A stretch of DNA of 64,000 nucleotides from Nocardia fluminea (GTDB lineage: Bacteria > Actinomycetota > Actinomycetes > Mycobacteriales > Mycobacteriaceae): positions 4,526,001-4,590,000 of the forward strand of contig NZ_PJMW01000002.1 of the NCBI RefSeq assembly GCF_002846365.1. The letters run 5' to 3'. Below, in pieces: positions 36,000 to 44,764 of this stretch (position 1 is the stretch's first letter; every line of letters starts with the position of its first letter). Both the position numbers and the translations under genes were made by a program. The notes under the pieces are model-generated. The model ran no database searches. It had not been told where the DNA came from and saw nothing but the letters and a program-made list of their open reading frames with translations.

Positions 36000-36098
36000 C
36001 ACTCGCGCGTCGGTGTCCGGTGTGTCGCCGCGGCGGGGAACTGGCAGACTGTCAGGCGTACTTGCACGTCCACCACTGACTAGGGACTGACTTCGACG

Positions 36099-36440
36099 AT
36101 GGACTTCCTGTTTCCGCTGCTGATCCTGGCCCTGCTCGTGCCGATGTTCTTCGGTATCCGCAAACAGAAGCGGGAGGCCGAGAAGGTCTCGACGATGCAG
36201 GAGGCCTTGAAGGTCGGTGACGCTGTCGTCACCACCTCGGGTCTGTACGGCACCGTCGTCGATCTCGACGAGAACACCGTCGACCTGGAGATCGCCGAGG
36301 ATGTGGTCACCACGTGGCTGCGCCAGGCGATCCGTGAGGTACGTGCCGACGAGCAGGTGGTCGAGGAGACCCCCGAGGTCACCGACGCCCCCGCCGAGGA
36401 AGCCGTGGAACAGACCGAGACCCGGCTGACCAAGGACTGA
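36099..36440 (+). CDS. yajC: preprotein translocase accessory protein YajC
   Basis: The 113-aa protein has one N-terminal TM helix (about residues 2-22) followed by the family motif RKQKREAEKVSTMQEALKVGDAVVTTSGLYGTV. An acidic Glu/Thr/Pro-rich tail follows. YajC belongs to the SecDF-YajC complex at the membrane. It lies 98 bp before secD in the same direction. Confidence 0.95.
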   Translation: MDFLFPLLILALLVPMFFGIRKQKREAEKVSTMQEALKVGDAVVTTSGLYGTVVDLDENTVDLEIAEDVVTTWLRQAIREVRADEQVVEETPEVTDAPAEEAVEQTETRLTKD

Positions 36441-36538
36441 CCAGTCTCTTTTCCCGCCCGGGCGCGTACAGCGTTCCGGGCCGGGCACCGTTGTGCCTAC
36501 CGATTCAGCCTCGACTTCCGCCTAGGAGATGACCTGCT

Positions 36539-38236
36539 GTGCCACCTTCCCAAGGATCGGCGCATCCGTTCCGGTTGCTCGGCGTCTACGCCGCGCTGCT
36601 GGCCGTGATCTACGCGCTGGTGTTCTTCACCGGTGACCATTCCCCGTCGGCCAAGCTCGGCATCGACTTGCAGGGCGGTACCCGCGTCACGTTGACCGCG
36701 CGTACCCCCGACGGCAACAAGCCGAGCCAGGAGAGCCTGAAGAAGGCGCAGGAGATCATCGAGAGCCGTGTCAACGGTCTCGGCGTCTCCGGCTCCGAGG
36801 TGGTCATCGACGGTGACAACCTGGTCATCACGGTGCCCGGCGAGGACAGCCAGCAGGCGCGCGCGCTGGCCACCACCGCCAAGCTCTACATCCGCCCGGT
36901 GCTGTTCGCGACCGAGCCGCAGGCAGGCGGGGCGGCTCCGCCGGCCACCGGCACCGCGCCACCGGGCGGCACCACGCCCCCGGCGGCCACGGAGACTCCG
37001 GTACCCGCGCCCGGCGAATCGGTCCCGCCGGCCGACGGCGCGACCACTCCGGCACCGCAGTCGCGGGTGTTCCCCGCGCAGGCACCGCCGACGCCGACGC
37101 CGCCGCCCGGTGGGCTCACCACCCAGCAGCAGCAGGCCAAGGAGATCGCCGACGCCAAGGCGCTGCGGCAGAGCACCGACCAGCAGGTCCAGCAGGTCGC
37201 CCTGGCGGCCATGGACTGCACCAAGCCCGATCCGCTGACCGGTAACGACGATCCGGCCCTGCCGCTGGTCACCTGCTCGCAGGACGGCACCGAGGTGTTC
37301 CTGCTCGGCCCGAGCCGCATCGACGGCCAGGAGATCGCCGACGCGACCTCCGGCCTGAACTCGCAGCAGGCCCGGCACGAGGTGAACCTCGAATTCAAGT
37401 CGGCCGGTGCCGACGCCTGGTCGAAGCTGACCGGTGAGTACGTCAACAAGCGAGTCGCGTTCGTGCTCGACTCGAAGGTCGTGAGCGCGCCGCAGGTGCA
37501 GCAGGGCCCGCAGCTGGGTGGTCGTACCTCGATCTCGGGCAGCTTCACCGCCGACAGCGCGGCAGAGCTGGCCAACACGCTCAAGTACGGTTCGCTGCCG
37601 CTGTCGTTCCAGACCTCGGAAGCGGAGACGGTCTCGGCGACGCTGGGTCTGTCCTCGCTGAAGGCGGGTCTGCTGGCCGGCGCCGTCGGCCTCATCGCGG
37701 TGCTGCTGTACTGCCTGCTCGTGTACCGGATGCTCGGCCTGCTGGCCGGGTTCTCGCTGATCGCGGCCGGTGTCGCGGTCTACGGCATCATCGTGCTGCT
37801 CGGGCGGTGGATCGGGTTCACCCTCGATCTCGCCGGCATCGCCGGTCTGATCATCGGTATCGGTTTGACGGCCGACTCGTTCGTGGTGTTCTTCGAGCGC
37901 ATCAAGGACGAGATGCGCGAGGGCCGCAGCTTCCGCTCTGCGGTGCCGCGCGGCTGGCAGCGAGCGCAGCGCACCAACCTGTCCGGTAAGACGGTCAGCT
38001 TGATCGCCTCGGTCGTGCTGTACCTGCTCGCCGCCGGTCAGGTGAAGGGCTTCGCCTTCACCCTCGGTGTCACCACAGTCCTCGACGTGATCGTGCTGTA
38101 CCTGGTCACCGCACCGCTGCTGATGCTCGCCTCGCGCTCGCCGTTCTGGGCCAAGCCCTCGGTGAACGGACTCGGCTCGGTTCAGCAGATCGCCAGGGAA
38201 CGCGGCCAGGCCAGGTCGAAGGAGATGTCACGATGA
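36539..38236 (+). CDS. secD: protein translocase subunit SecD
   Basis: The 565-aa RND-type protein has TM1 near residues 13-33, then GIDLQGGTRV of the first periplasmic domain. Five more TMs lie in the last 200 residues, with the proton-relay region IAGLIIGIGLTADSFVVFFERIKDE. Residues about 125-200 form a Pro/Ala/Thr-rich insert not typical of enterobacterial SecD. With SecF it uses the proton-motive force to pull secreted proteins outward. GTG 36539 has AGGAG upstream. It overlaps secF as ATGA. Confidence 0.96.
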   Translation: MPPSQGSAHPFRLLGVYAALLAVIYALVFFTGDHSPSAKLGIDLQGGTRVTLTARTPDGNKPSQESLKKAQEIIESRVNGLGVSGSEVVIDGDNLVITVPGEDSQQARALATTAKLYIRPVLFATEPQAGGAAPPATGTAPPGGTTPPAATETPVPAPGESVPPADGATTPAPQSRVFPAQAPPTPTPPPGGLTTQQQQAKEIADAKALRQSTDQQVQQVALAAMDCTKPDPLTGNDDPALPLVTCSQDGTEVFLLGPSRIDGQEIADATSGLNSQQARHEVNLEFKSAGADAWSKLTGEYVNKRVAFVLDSKVVSAPQVQQGPQLGGRTSISGSFTADSAAELANTLKYGSLPLSFQTSEAETVSATLGLSSLKAGLLAGAVGLIAVLLYCLLVYRMLGLLAGFSLIAAGVAVYGIIVLLGRWIGFTLDLAGIAGLIIGIGLTADSFVVFFERIKDEMREGRSFRSAVPRGWQRAQRTNLSGKTVSLIASVVLYLLAAGQVKGFAFTLGVTTVLDVIVLYLVTAPLLMLASRSPFWAKPSVNGLGSVQQIARERGQARSKEMSR

Positions 38237-39411
38237 GCAACGACAACCCCACCGAGGAATCGGTGAACCTGGACAACTACGAGCCCGCACAGGGTCCGAA
38301 GCACGGGTTCTTCGAACGCCTCTACACCGGCACCGGCGGCTTCCCGATCGTCAGCAGGCGCAAGTTCTTCTACACGTTGTCGGCGGTGCTGCTGCTGATC
38401 TCGCTGCTCAGCATCGGCGTACGCGGTTTCACCCTCGGTATCGACTTCGAGGGCGGCTCGCGCATCCAGATCCCCGCGGCCGAGGGTGTCACCACCCAGG
38501 AGGTGGAAGACGTCTACTCGCAGGCGCTCGGCCACGGACCGGTGTCGGTACAGAAGGTCGGTTCCGGCGAAGCGGCCACCATCCAGGTGCGGTCGGAGAC
38601 CCTGAACCTCGAACAGATCGAACAGCTCCAGACCGCGCTCTACGACGAATTCCAGCCCGAGGACTCGTCCGGGCAGGTGAGCCGCAACGCCATCAGCATC
38701 GCCGAGATCAGCGAGACCTGGGGCGGGCAGATCACCCAGAAGGCGCTGATCGCGCTGGCGGTGTTCGTGTTGCTGACGATGATCTACATCGCCATCCGCT
38801 TCGAACGGGACATGTCCATCGCGGCGATCGTGTCGCTGTTCTTCAACCTGTTCGTGACGGCGGGCATCTACTCGCTGGTCGGGTTCGAGGTGACACCGGC
38901 CGCGGTGATCGGTCTGCTCACGATCCTGGGTTACGTGCTCTACGACAACGTGGTCGTGTTCGACAAGGTCGAGGAGAACACCCGCGGCGTCCTGCACCTG
39001 AACAAGCGCACCTACGCCGAACAGGCCAACCTGGCCGCCAACCAGACGCTGATGCGCTCGATCAGCACCACCGTGATCGGCATCCTGCCGATCATCGGCA
39101 TGCTGGTGATCGCGGTGTGGCTGCTCGGGGTCGGTACGCTCAAGGACCTCGCGCTGGTGCAGCTGGTCGGCATGATCGTCGGCGCCTACTCCTCGATCTT
39201 CCTCGCCGTGCCGGTGCTGGTCTCGATCAAGGAACGCTGGGGTCCGGTGGCCGCGCACACCAAGAAGGTGCTGGACAAGCGCGCCGGCGTCGGTGCGGGC
39301 GCTCGGGTGCCGGTGGGCGCGACGGCTGCCCGTGGTCCGCGACCGACCGACAGCCGCGCGCCGCGGCCGGGTTCGCGTCCGAGCGGGAAGCGGCAGCAGA
39401 GAAGGCACTGA
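38233..39411 (+). CDS. secF: protein translocase subunit SecF
   Basis: The 392-aa partner of SecD has TM1 near residues 45-63, GIDFEGGSRIQIP, then five TM segments with TILGYVLYDNVVVFDKVEEN. A basic Arg/Pro-rich C-terminal tail (about 340-392) is cytoplasmic. ATG 38233 overlaps the secD stop, so the two are made stoichiometrically. Confidence 0.96.
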   Translation: MSNDNPTEESVNLDNYEPAQGPKHGFFERLYTGTGGFPIVSRRKFFYTLSAVLLLISLLSIGVRGFTLGIDFEGGSRIQIPAAEGVTTQEVEDVYSQALGHGPVSVQKVGSGEAATIQVRSETLNLEQIEQLQTALYDEFQPEDSSGQVSRNAISIAEISETWGGQITQKALIALAVFVLLTMIYIAIRFERDMSIAAIVSLFFNLFVTAGIYSLVGFEVTPAAVIGLLTILGYVLYDNVVVFDKVEENTRGVLHLNKRTYAEQANLAANQTLMRSISTTVIGILPIIGMLVIAVWLLGVGTLKDLALVQLVGMIVGAYSSIFLAVPVLVSIKERWGPVAAHTKKVLDKRAGVGAGARVPVGATAARGPRPTDSRAPRPGSRPSGKRQQRRH

Positions 39412-39436
39412 CGACCGACTAGCAGGGGGTCTCATC

Positions 39437-41149
39437 ATGCGACGCAGCACGATTCGACTGATCACCGTGCTCGCCACGGCGGCAGTGACCACCTCCGTGG
39501 TGGCCGGGTGCTCGACCAAGAACCAGGTGCCCTCCATCGGGTACGCGGTCGACGCCGCGGTCGCCAGCTACAACGGCGCGAGCACCCTCGGCGCGAGCAG
39601 CGGTGCGGCGGCGGTGTTCGGCCGCGTGCTGACCGGGTTCTTCTACACCGGGCCCGACGGTCAGCAGGTGGCCGACACCGACGTCGGCACGGCCAAGGAA
39701 GTGCCGGGCGAGACGCAGACGGTGCAGTACCGGCTCAACCCGGACGGGGTGTACTCCGACGGGGTGAAGACCTCATGCGACGACCTGGTGCTGGCGTGGT
39801 CGGCGCGCTCGGGCAAGTTCACCCGCCCCGGTGACCGCGGGCCCGTGTCGTTGTTCGACGCGGCGAGCACCGTGGGCTACGAGGAGATCGAACGGATCGA
39901 CTGCCAGCCCGGGTCGAAGGACGCGACCGTGGTGTTCCGGCCGGGCAAGCACTACCTGCCGTGGCGGACGCTGTTCACCGCGGCCGAGATGATGCCCGCG
40001 CACGTGGTGGCGCAGGCGGTCGGTGTGCCGAACGTGGTGAACGCCTTGCAGACCGGCGACGGTGCGGTGATCGGCCGGATCGCCGAGTTCTGGAACACCG
40101 GCTGGACTGTGAACGCCGGAGCGCTCGATCTGACGAAGTTCCCCTCGTCGGGCCCGTACCGGATCGAATCCTTCAGCGCGAAGGACGGGTTGGTGCTGGT
40201 CGCCAACGAGAAGTGGTGGGGTGCCGCGCCCGAGACGAAGCGGATCGTGGTGTGGCCCAAGGGCACCGACTTCGCCGCCAAGGCGAAGGAGAACGCGCTC
40301 GGGGTCGTCGATCTCGGGGCCGGGTCGGTCGCGGATCTGAAGCTCGACGGTTTCGACGAGCAGACCGTCGCGAGCCGCAGTGCCGAACAGCTCGTGCTCG
40401 CCACCGGTGGAGTGTTCTCGCGGGTGGAGGTGCGCCGGGCGTTCGCGCAGTGTGTGCCGCGTCAGGCGCTGTTCGACACGCTGGGCAAGGCGGGTGAGCC
40501 CCCGCAGCACGGACTCGGTGCGGGTGTGCTGAACGCCCATGTGGTGCAGCAGGATTCGCTGTACTACCCCGCCGTGATCGGGGGCGCCGATCGGTATCGC
40601 GGCGCCGACATCCCGGCGGCCACCGCCACGTTGGCCTCCGCGGGCACGGCGCAGCCGACGGTGCGGATCGGGTATCAGGGCCCGGACGCGCGCCGCGCGC
40701 AGACCGTGGCGATGATCGCCGAATCCTGCCGTGGAGCGGGCATCACCGTCGTCGACGCGGGGTCGCCCGACTTCACGCCGGTGCGACTTCGTGAGGGCGC
40801 GGTCGACGCGGTACTCGGCGGCACCGGCGCGGTGCCGGGCCCGGCGGGATCGAGCGCGGGCGTTGTCGCGTTCGCCGCGTTGCGGGCTGGTAGCGGCCTC
40901 GATTTCGGTGGCTTTGCTAATGGTCGCTACGATGCGATCACCGATCAGCTTGCGGGCGAGGCCAACTCGACCGCGACGCTGAACCTGCTGACCGAGGCCG
41001 AGAACCTGCTGTGGGCGCAGCTACCGAGCATTCCGCTGTTCGCGACGCCGCGCGTCATCGCGTTCGGCAACGGTATGCAGAACGGGATCGCCGGGCCGAC
41101 ACAGGCCGGTACCGGGTGGAACATGGATCGCTGGGTGTTGCAGCGATGA
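39437..41149 (+). CDS. SBP_bac_5-type peptide-binding lipoprotein
   Basis: The 570-aa lipoprotein has signal peptide and lipobox VAGC (C25). The solute-binding fold of dipeptide/oligopeptide ABC importers follows (FVFRPGKHY-like, SSGPYRIESF, VANEKWWG). The same gene follows secF in M. tuberculosis. No permease or ATPase is adjacent, so it either works with distant subunits or has another role. ATG 39437 follows AGGGGG. It overlaps or closely precedes apt. Confidence 0.88.
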   Translation: MRRSTIRLITVLATAAVTTSVVAGCSTKNQVPSIGYAVDAAVASYNGASTLGASSGAAAVFGRVLTGFFYTGPDGQQVADTDVGTAKEVPGETQTVQYRLNPDGVYSDGVKTSCDDLVLAWSARSGKFTRPGDRGPVSLFDAASTVGYEEIERIDCQPGSKDATVVFRPGKHYLPWRTLFTAAEMMPAHVVAQAVGVPNVVNALQTGDGAVIGRIAEFWNTGWTVNAGALDLTKFPSSGPYRIESFSAKDGLVLVANEKWWGAAPETKRIVVWPKGTDFAAKAKENALGVVDLGAGSVADLKLDGFDEQTVASRSAEQLVLATGGVFSRVEVRRAFAQCVPRQALFDTLGKAGEPPQHGLGAGVLNAHVVQQDSLYYPAVIGGADRYRGADIPAATATLASAGTAQPTVRIGYQGPDARRAQTVAMIAESCRGAGITVVDAGSPDFTPVRLREGAVDAVLGGTGAVPGPAGSSAGVVAFAALRAGSGLDFGGFANGRYDAITDQLAGEANSTATLNLLTEAENLLWAQLPSIPLFATPRVIAFGNGMQNGIAGPTQAGTGWNMDRWVLQR

Positions 41150-41172
41150 GCGCACGTGATGAAAGAGGGTTG

Positions 41173-41745
41173 ATGAGCAAGCACGCGGTGGTCGAGTCCG
41201 ACGAGCGGGCCGGTGAGCGCGCCGCCGAGGCGGCCGAGGCGGTCACCCGTCTGACTCGCTGGCACGACGACTTCCCCACGCCGGGTGTGCGTTTCGCCGA
41301 CCTCACCCCCGTGTTCGCCGACGCCGAGGGCTTCCGCGCGGTCATCGACTGCTTCGCCGCCATCGCCCCCGACGCCGACCTCGTGGCCGGCGTCGACGCG
41401 CGTGGCTTCCTGCTCGGCGCGGGCGTCGCCGCGGCGCTCGGCACCGGCGTGCTCGCCATCCGCAAGGGCGGCAAGCTCCCGCCGCCGGTCGTCTCGCGCG
41501 AGTACGAGCTCGAATACGGTTCCGCCGCACTGGAGATCCCCGCCGACGGCGTCGCCCTCGAGGGCAAGCGGATCCTGCTGCTCGACGACGTCCTCGCCAC
41601 CGGCGGCACCCTCGCCGCCGCGGCCGCCCTGTTCAAGGAGGTCGGCGCCGAGGTGGTCGCCGCCGCCGTGGTGCTGGAACTGGAGTTCCTGAAGGGGCGC
41701 GAGCACCAGGGTGACTACCCGGTGAGCTCGATCGTCAAGCTCTGA
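41173..41745 (+). CDS. apt: adenine phosphoribosyltransferase
   Basis: The 190-aa cytosolic enzyme salvages adenine with PRPP to AMP. The PRPP loop is ILLLDDVLATGGTLAAA, and the N-terminal family motif DFPTPGVRFADLTPVF is present. ATG 41173 follows GAAAGAGGG. ATG 41146, overlapping the upstream stop as ATGA, would add nine residues and is also possible. In actinobacteria the order secF - lipoprotein - apt - rel is conserved; here rel is displaced by about 7.5 kb of inserted genes. Confidence 0.95.
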   Translation: MSKHAVVESDERAGERAAEAAEAVTRLTRWHDDFPTPGVRFADLTPVFADAEGFRAVIDCFAAIAPDADLVAGVDARGFLLGAGVAAALGTGVLAIRKGGKLPPPVVSREYELEYGSAALEIPADGVALEGKRILLLDDVLATGGTLAAAAALFKEVGAEVVAAAVVLELEFLKGREHQGDYPVSSIVKL

Positions 41746-41746
41746 C

Positions 41747-42355
41747 TCAGCGCGCTGCCCGCAGCATCGGCCACAGCGCCGGGCCGCCGGGGATCCGCAG
41801 TTCGCCGGTCACGACGAAGCCGAAGCGTTCGTAGTACGGGACGTTGACCGGGTTGCTGGATTCGAGATACGCGACAGCGTGTTCGGCGTCGACACGGTCG
41901 AGCCGGCTGTGGAGCAGGGCGCTGCCGTAACCCTCGCCCCGGACGTCAGGGGCGGATCCGAGCATCGCCAGATACCAGTGTGGTTCGGTCGGGTGGTGCT
42001 TCTTCAGCAGGTCGCCGACCTGTTTGCCGGCCAGGGCGCGACGGCCGAACGCGCGCCAGATACCCGGCAGTGTGCGGAGTTCGGCCAGCGTCGACGGGTT
42101 CCCGCGGTGCGGTGGGGTCCACAGGGCCACGCCGCCCGCCGTGTCGGCCGGGCGCAGTGCGAGGTCGGAGGCGTCCGCCGGCAGGAAGAGGTGGCGCGCC
42201 ATCGTGGCGAAGAACCGGGGCAGGCCCGCGGCGCGCCGATCCGGATCCGGCAGGATCCAGCTCATCACCGGGTCGTGCTGGAACGCCGCGGCCAGCGTCC
42301 GGGCCGCCGCGTCGGCATCGTGTCGGGCGGCCTTGCGTACCACGATCGTCGCCAT
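41747..42355 (-). CDS. GNAT-family N-acetyltransferase
   Basis: The 202-aa protein has the acetyl-CoA loop VRGEGYGSALL (R-G-x-G-x-G) and the late GNAT strand pair YYERFGFVVTGEL. The substrate is unknown; small-molecule or antibiotic acetylation is as likely as protein acetylation. It is convergent with apt, one base between stops. It lies in the block that separates apt from rel. Confidence 0.88.
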   Translation of the reverse strand: MATIVVRKAARHDADAAARTLAAAFQHDPVMSWILPDPDRRAAGLPRFFATMARHLFLPADASDLALRPADTAGGVALWTPPHRGNPSTLAELRTLPGIWRAFGRRALAGKQVGDLLKKHHPTEPHWYLAMLGSAPDVRGEGYGSALLHSRLDRVDAEHAVAYLESSNPVNVPYYERFGFVVTGELRIPGGPALWPMLRAAR

Positions 42356-42475
42356 CGCACTCCTTCGATCCGGGTTCGCCCGCGAGATGGCGACTCGCGT
42401 TCAGGCTAGCTTCTCCATGACGGGGCTCACAGGAGGGAAAAAGGGGTGGCGCGTCGGGGCCACTCGGTGTTATCA

Positions 42476-42523
42476 ATGGAGGGTCTTGTTCCCGGCGATC
42501 GGAGCCATGCGTTGATTTCTTGA
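42476..42523 (+). other. short ORF in the ABC-F leader
   Basis: ATG 42476 reads 15 codons (MEGLVPGDRSHALIS) to TGA. ATG 42507 gives a two-codon ORF (MR-stop) in another frame. Both lie in the 233-bp leader of the ABC-F gene. Antibiotic-responsive ABC-F genes often have such leaders, but no ribosome site or clear promoter supports these. Confidence 0.2.
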
Positions 42524-42588
42524 GGTAGCGCTCTCGGACGGTCCGCATTCCGCGCACCGTGTTTCCGTCGCACCTCCAGGGGATCCGC

Positions 42589-44259
42589 ATGACCTCTCTT
42601 TCTTTTTCCGATCTCACCTTTCACTGGCCGGATGGGACCGTTGTCTTCGACGGGCTCGATGCTGTCGTCGGCCCCGGTCAGATCGGTCTCGTCGGCAGCA
42701 ACGGCGCCGGGAAATCGACGCTGCTGCGGCTGGTCGCCGGTGAACTGAAGCCGGTGCGTGGGTCGATCTCGGTGCCGGGCAGCCTCGGCTACCTGCGTCA
42801 GGATCTGGGCATGCGGACCGGTCAGCGAGTGGACGCCGTGCTCGGTATCGCCGATGTCCGCCGCGCGCTGCACCGCATCGAGACCGGTACGGGCGAGCCC
42901 GCCGACTTCGACACGGTCGGCATGTCCTGGCAGGTCGAGGACGGGGCTGTCGCGTTGCTCGGCAAGCTCGGGCTCGACTACGTCGCCGGGTCGGTCGACG
43001 ATCTCGACCGCACCCTGGACACCCTCTCCGGCGGCGAGACCGTGCTGCTCGGCCTGGTCGCCGAACTGCTGCGCGAACCCGACGTGCTGCTGCTCGACGA
43101 ACCGACCAACAACCTCGACGCGGTCGCGCGCGGGCGGCTCTACGAGGTGATCCGGCAGTTCGCCGGCACCGTGATCGTGGTCAGCCACGATCGCGAGCTG
43201 CTCGACCGGATGGACGGCATCGCCGAACTGCGCGCGGGGGAGATCCGTTCCTTCGGTGGTGGTTTCAGCGACTACGAGCGGATCATCGAGGCCGAGCAGG
43301 AGGCGGCGCGCGCCGCCGTTCGCGACGCGCGCAGCGATGTGCGCAAGCAGGCGCGCGAACTCGTCGACGCCCGAACGAAACTGGACCGGCGGGCACGCTT
43401 CGCGCAGAAGATGCAGGACAACAAGCGAGTACCGAAAATCGTCGCGGGTCTGCGCAAGAACGCCGCGGAGGTATCGGCGGGCAAACTGCGCAGCTCCCAT
43501 CTCGACAAACTCGACGCCGCCCGCGAAACCCTCGACCACGCGGCGGAATCGGTGCGCGCGGACCGGGAGATCCGTGTCGAGCTGCCCGGCACCCGATTGT
43601 ACCCCGGGCAGGATGTGCTCGACCTACGGCAGGTCGAGCTGGCCAACGGCCCGGTGGTCGACCTGCGCGTGAGCGGACCGGAGCGGATCGCGTTGACCGG
43701 GCGCAACGGCGCGGGCAAGACCACCCTGCTGCGCCGGATCGTCGAGGAAGGCCCAAAAGTGCCGTGGCGGTTGCTGCCACAGCGTCTCGACGTCTTCGAC
43801 GACACGCGCACGGTGTTCGAGAATGTCGCCGCCGCGGCACCGCACGCGACACCGGAACAGATCCGCGGTCAGCTCGCGCGCTTCCTGTTCCGTGGTGCCG
43901 ACGCCGACATCGCCGCCGCCGCGCTCTCGGGCGGCGAACGGCTACGCGCCGCCCTGGCCACCCTGCTGCTCGCCGAACCGGCCCCCAGGCTGCTGATGCT
44001 CGACGAGCCGACCAACAACCTCGACCTGCCCAGCCTGGCCCATCTCACGCAGGCGCTGGCGAGTTTCGAGGGCGCGCTGATCGTGGTGAGCCACGACGAG
44101 CGTTTCCTCGACGACATCGGGATCACCCGCAGGCTCGAACTCACCCCGGACGGCGTGGTCGAAGACGGACCGGTGGCTACCGCCCAGAACTCGCGGCCCG
44201 GCGCACCGCTCCCGGATACCGGAGCAGATTCGGGCCCAACCACATTGCCACCGCGGTGA
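42589..44259 (+). CDS. ABC-F family ATPase
   Basis: The 556-aa soluble protein has two ABC domains and no TM segments. The first domain has GSNGAGKST, LSGGE and LLLDEPTNNLD; the second has GRNGAGKTT, ALSGGERLR and LMLDEPTNNLD. A charged linker helix pair (about residues 230-330) separates them. ABC-F proteins act on the ribosome, either as translation factors or as antibiotic-resistance proteins displacing drugs. Which one cannot be decided here. ATG 42589 follows AGGGG. Confidence 0.9.
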   Translation: MTSLSFSDLTFHWPDGTVVFDGLDAVVGPGQIGLVGSNGAGKSTLLRLVAGELKPVRGSISVPGSLGYLRQDLGMRTGQRVDAVLGIADVRRALHRIETGTGEPADFDTVGMSWQVEDGAVALLGKLGLDYVAGSVDDLDRTLDTLSGGETVLLGLVAELLREPDVLLLDEPTNNLDAVARGRLYEVIRQFAGTVIVVSHDRELLDRMDGIAELRAGEIRSFGGGFSDYERIIEAEQEAARAAVRDARSDVRKQARELVDARTKLDRRARFAQKMQDNKRVPKIVAGLRKNAAEVSAGKLRSSHLDKLDAARETLDHAAESVRADREIRVELPGTRLYPGQDVLDLRQVELANGPVVDLRVSGPERIALTGRNGAGKTTLLRRIVEEGPKVPWRLLPQRLDVFDDTRTVFENVAAAAPHATPEQIRGQLARFLFRGADADIAAAALSGGERLRAALATLLLAEPAPRLLMLDEPTNNLDLPSLAHLTQALASFEGALIVVSHDERFLDDIGITRRLELTPDGVVEDGPVATAQNSRPGAPLPDTGADSGPTTLPPR

Positions 44260-44620
44260 GCGCGAGCCAGGGGCGCAGATGGGGGCGCATCCGCCGGATG
44301 CGGCCGTCGGAATCGAGCTCGAGCACCATCGCCTCGGTCATCCGGAAAGGCCCGAACTTGGCTTCGCCCAACAGGACTCGGGTGTCGCCGGTGCCGAGCG
44401 TGTCGGTCCACCGCAGATCGCTGACCGCGCGATAGACGAGGGTGAGCAAAGGGGCGAGGTCGGTTCGGCCACGGAAGACGAGGCGCCCCGACACCGGCGA
44501 GATGAGTTCGGCATCGTCGGTCAAGGTGTCGAGCAGGGCGGGGATGTCGTTGTCGGTGGTCGCACGCCGGAACCGGGCGACCGAATCGGTGGATGCTGAA
44601 TCGGCGAGGGCATCGGACAT
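44177..44620 (-). CDS. SnoaL/NTF2-like protein
   Basis: The 147-aa protein has an N-terminal helix pair and the pattern DIPALLDTLTDDAELISPVSGRLVFRGR, typical of NTF2-like folds. A C-terminal hydrophobic stretch (LALTAVAMWLGPNLL) is unusual for soluble members. The start at 44620 (MSDALADSAS) is preferred over upstream codons. Its 3' end overlaps the 3' end of the ABC-F gene by 83 bp on the opposite strand. The function is unknown. Confidence 0.75.
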   Translation of the reverse strand: MSDALADSASTDSVARFRRATTDNDIPALLDTLTDDAELISPVSGRLVFRGRTDLAPLLTLVYRAVSDLRWTDTLGTGDTRVLLGEAKFGPFRMTEAMVLELDSDGRIRRMRPHLRPWLALTAVAMWLGPNLLRYPGAVRRAASSGR

Positions 44621-44701
44621 GTTGCGACGGTAACCGAACCGGACCGAGTGCGGGGTCACCGAGCGCGGTGATCTCAACCCCGTGCGGGGCGGCGGCACCT
44701 C

Positions 44702-44736
44702 TTGACGTTCCTTGTTTTAGTGGAATAGACTAAAAC
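44702..44736 (+). promoter_or_regulatory. promoter with perfect palindrome, candidate NrtR-type operator
   Basis: -35 TTGACG (44702-44707), 18-base spacer, -10 TAGACT (44726-44731). The palindrome GTTTTAGT (44714-44721) - 7 bp - ACTAAAAC (44729-44736) covers spacer and -10. A TAGT-N7-ACTA core resembles sites of NrtR, and an NrtR-like gene ends the operon downstream. Autoregulated repression is inferred. Confidence 0.65.
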
Positions 44737-44764
44737 TACGAAATCGCGAAAGGGAGTGGTTCGG

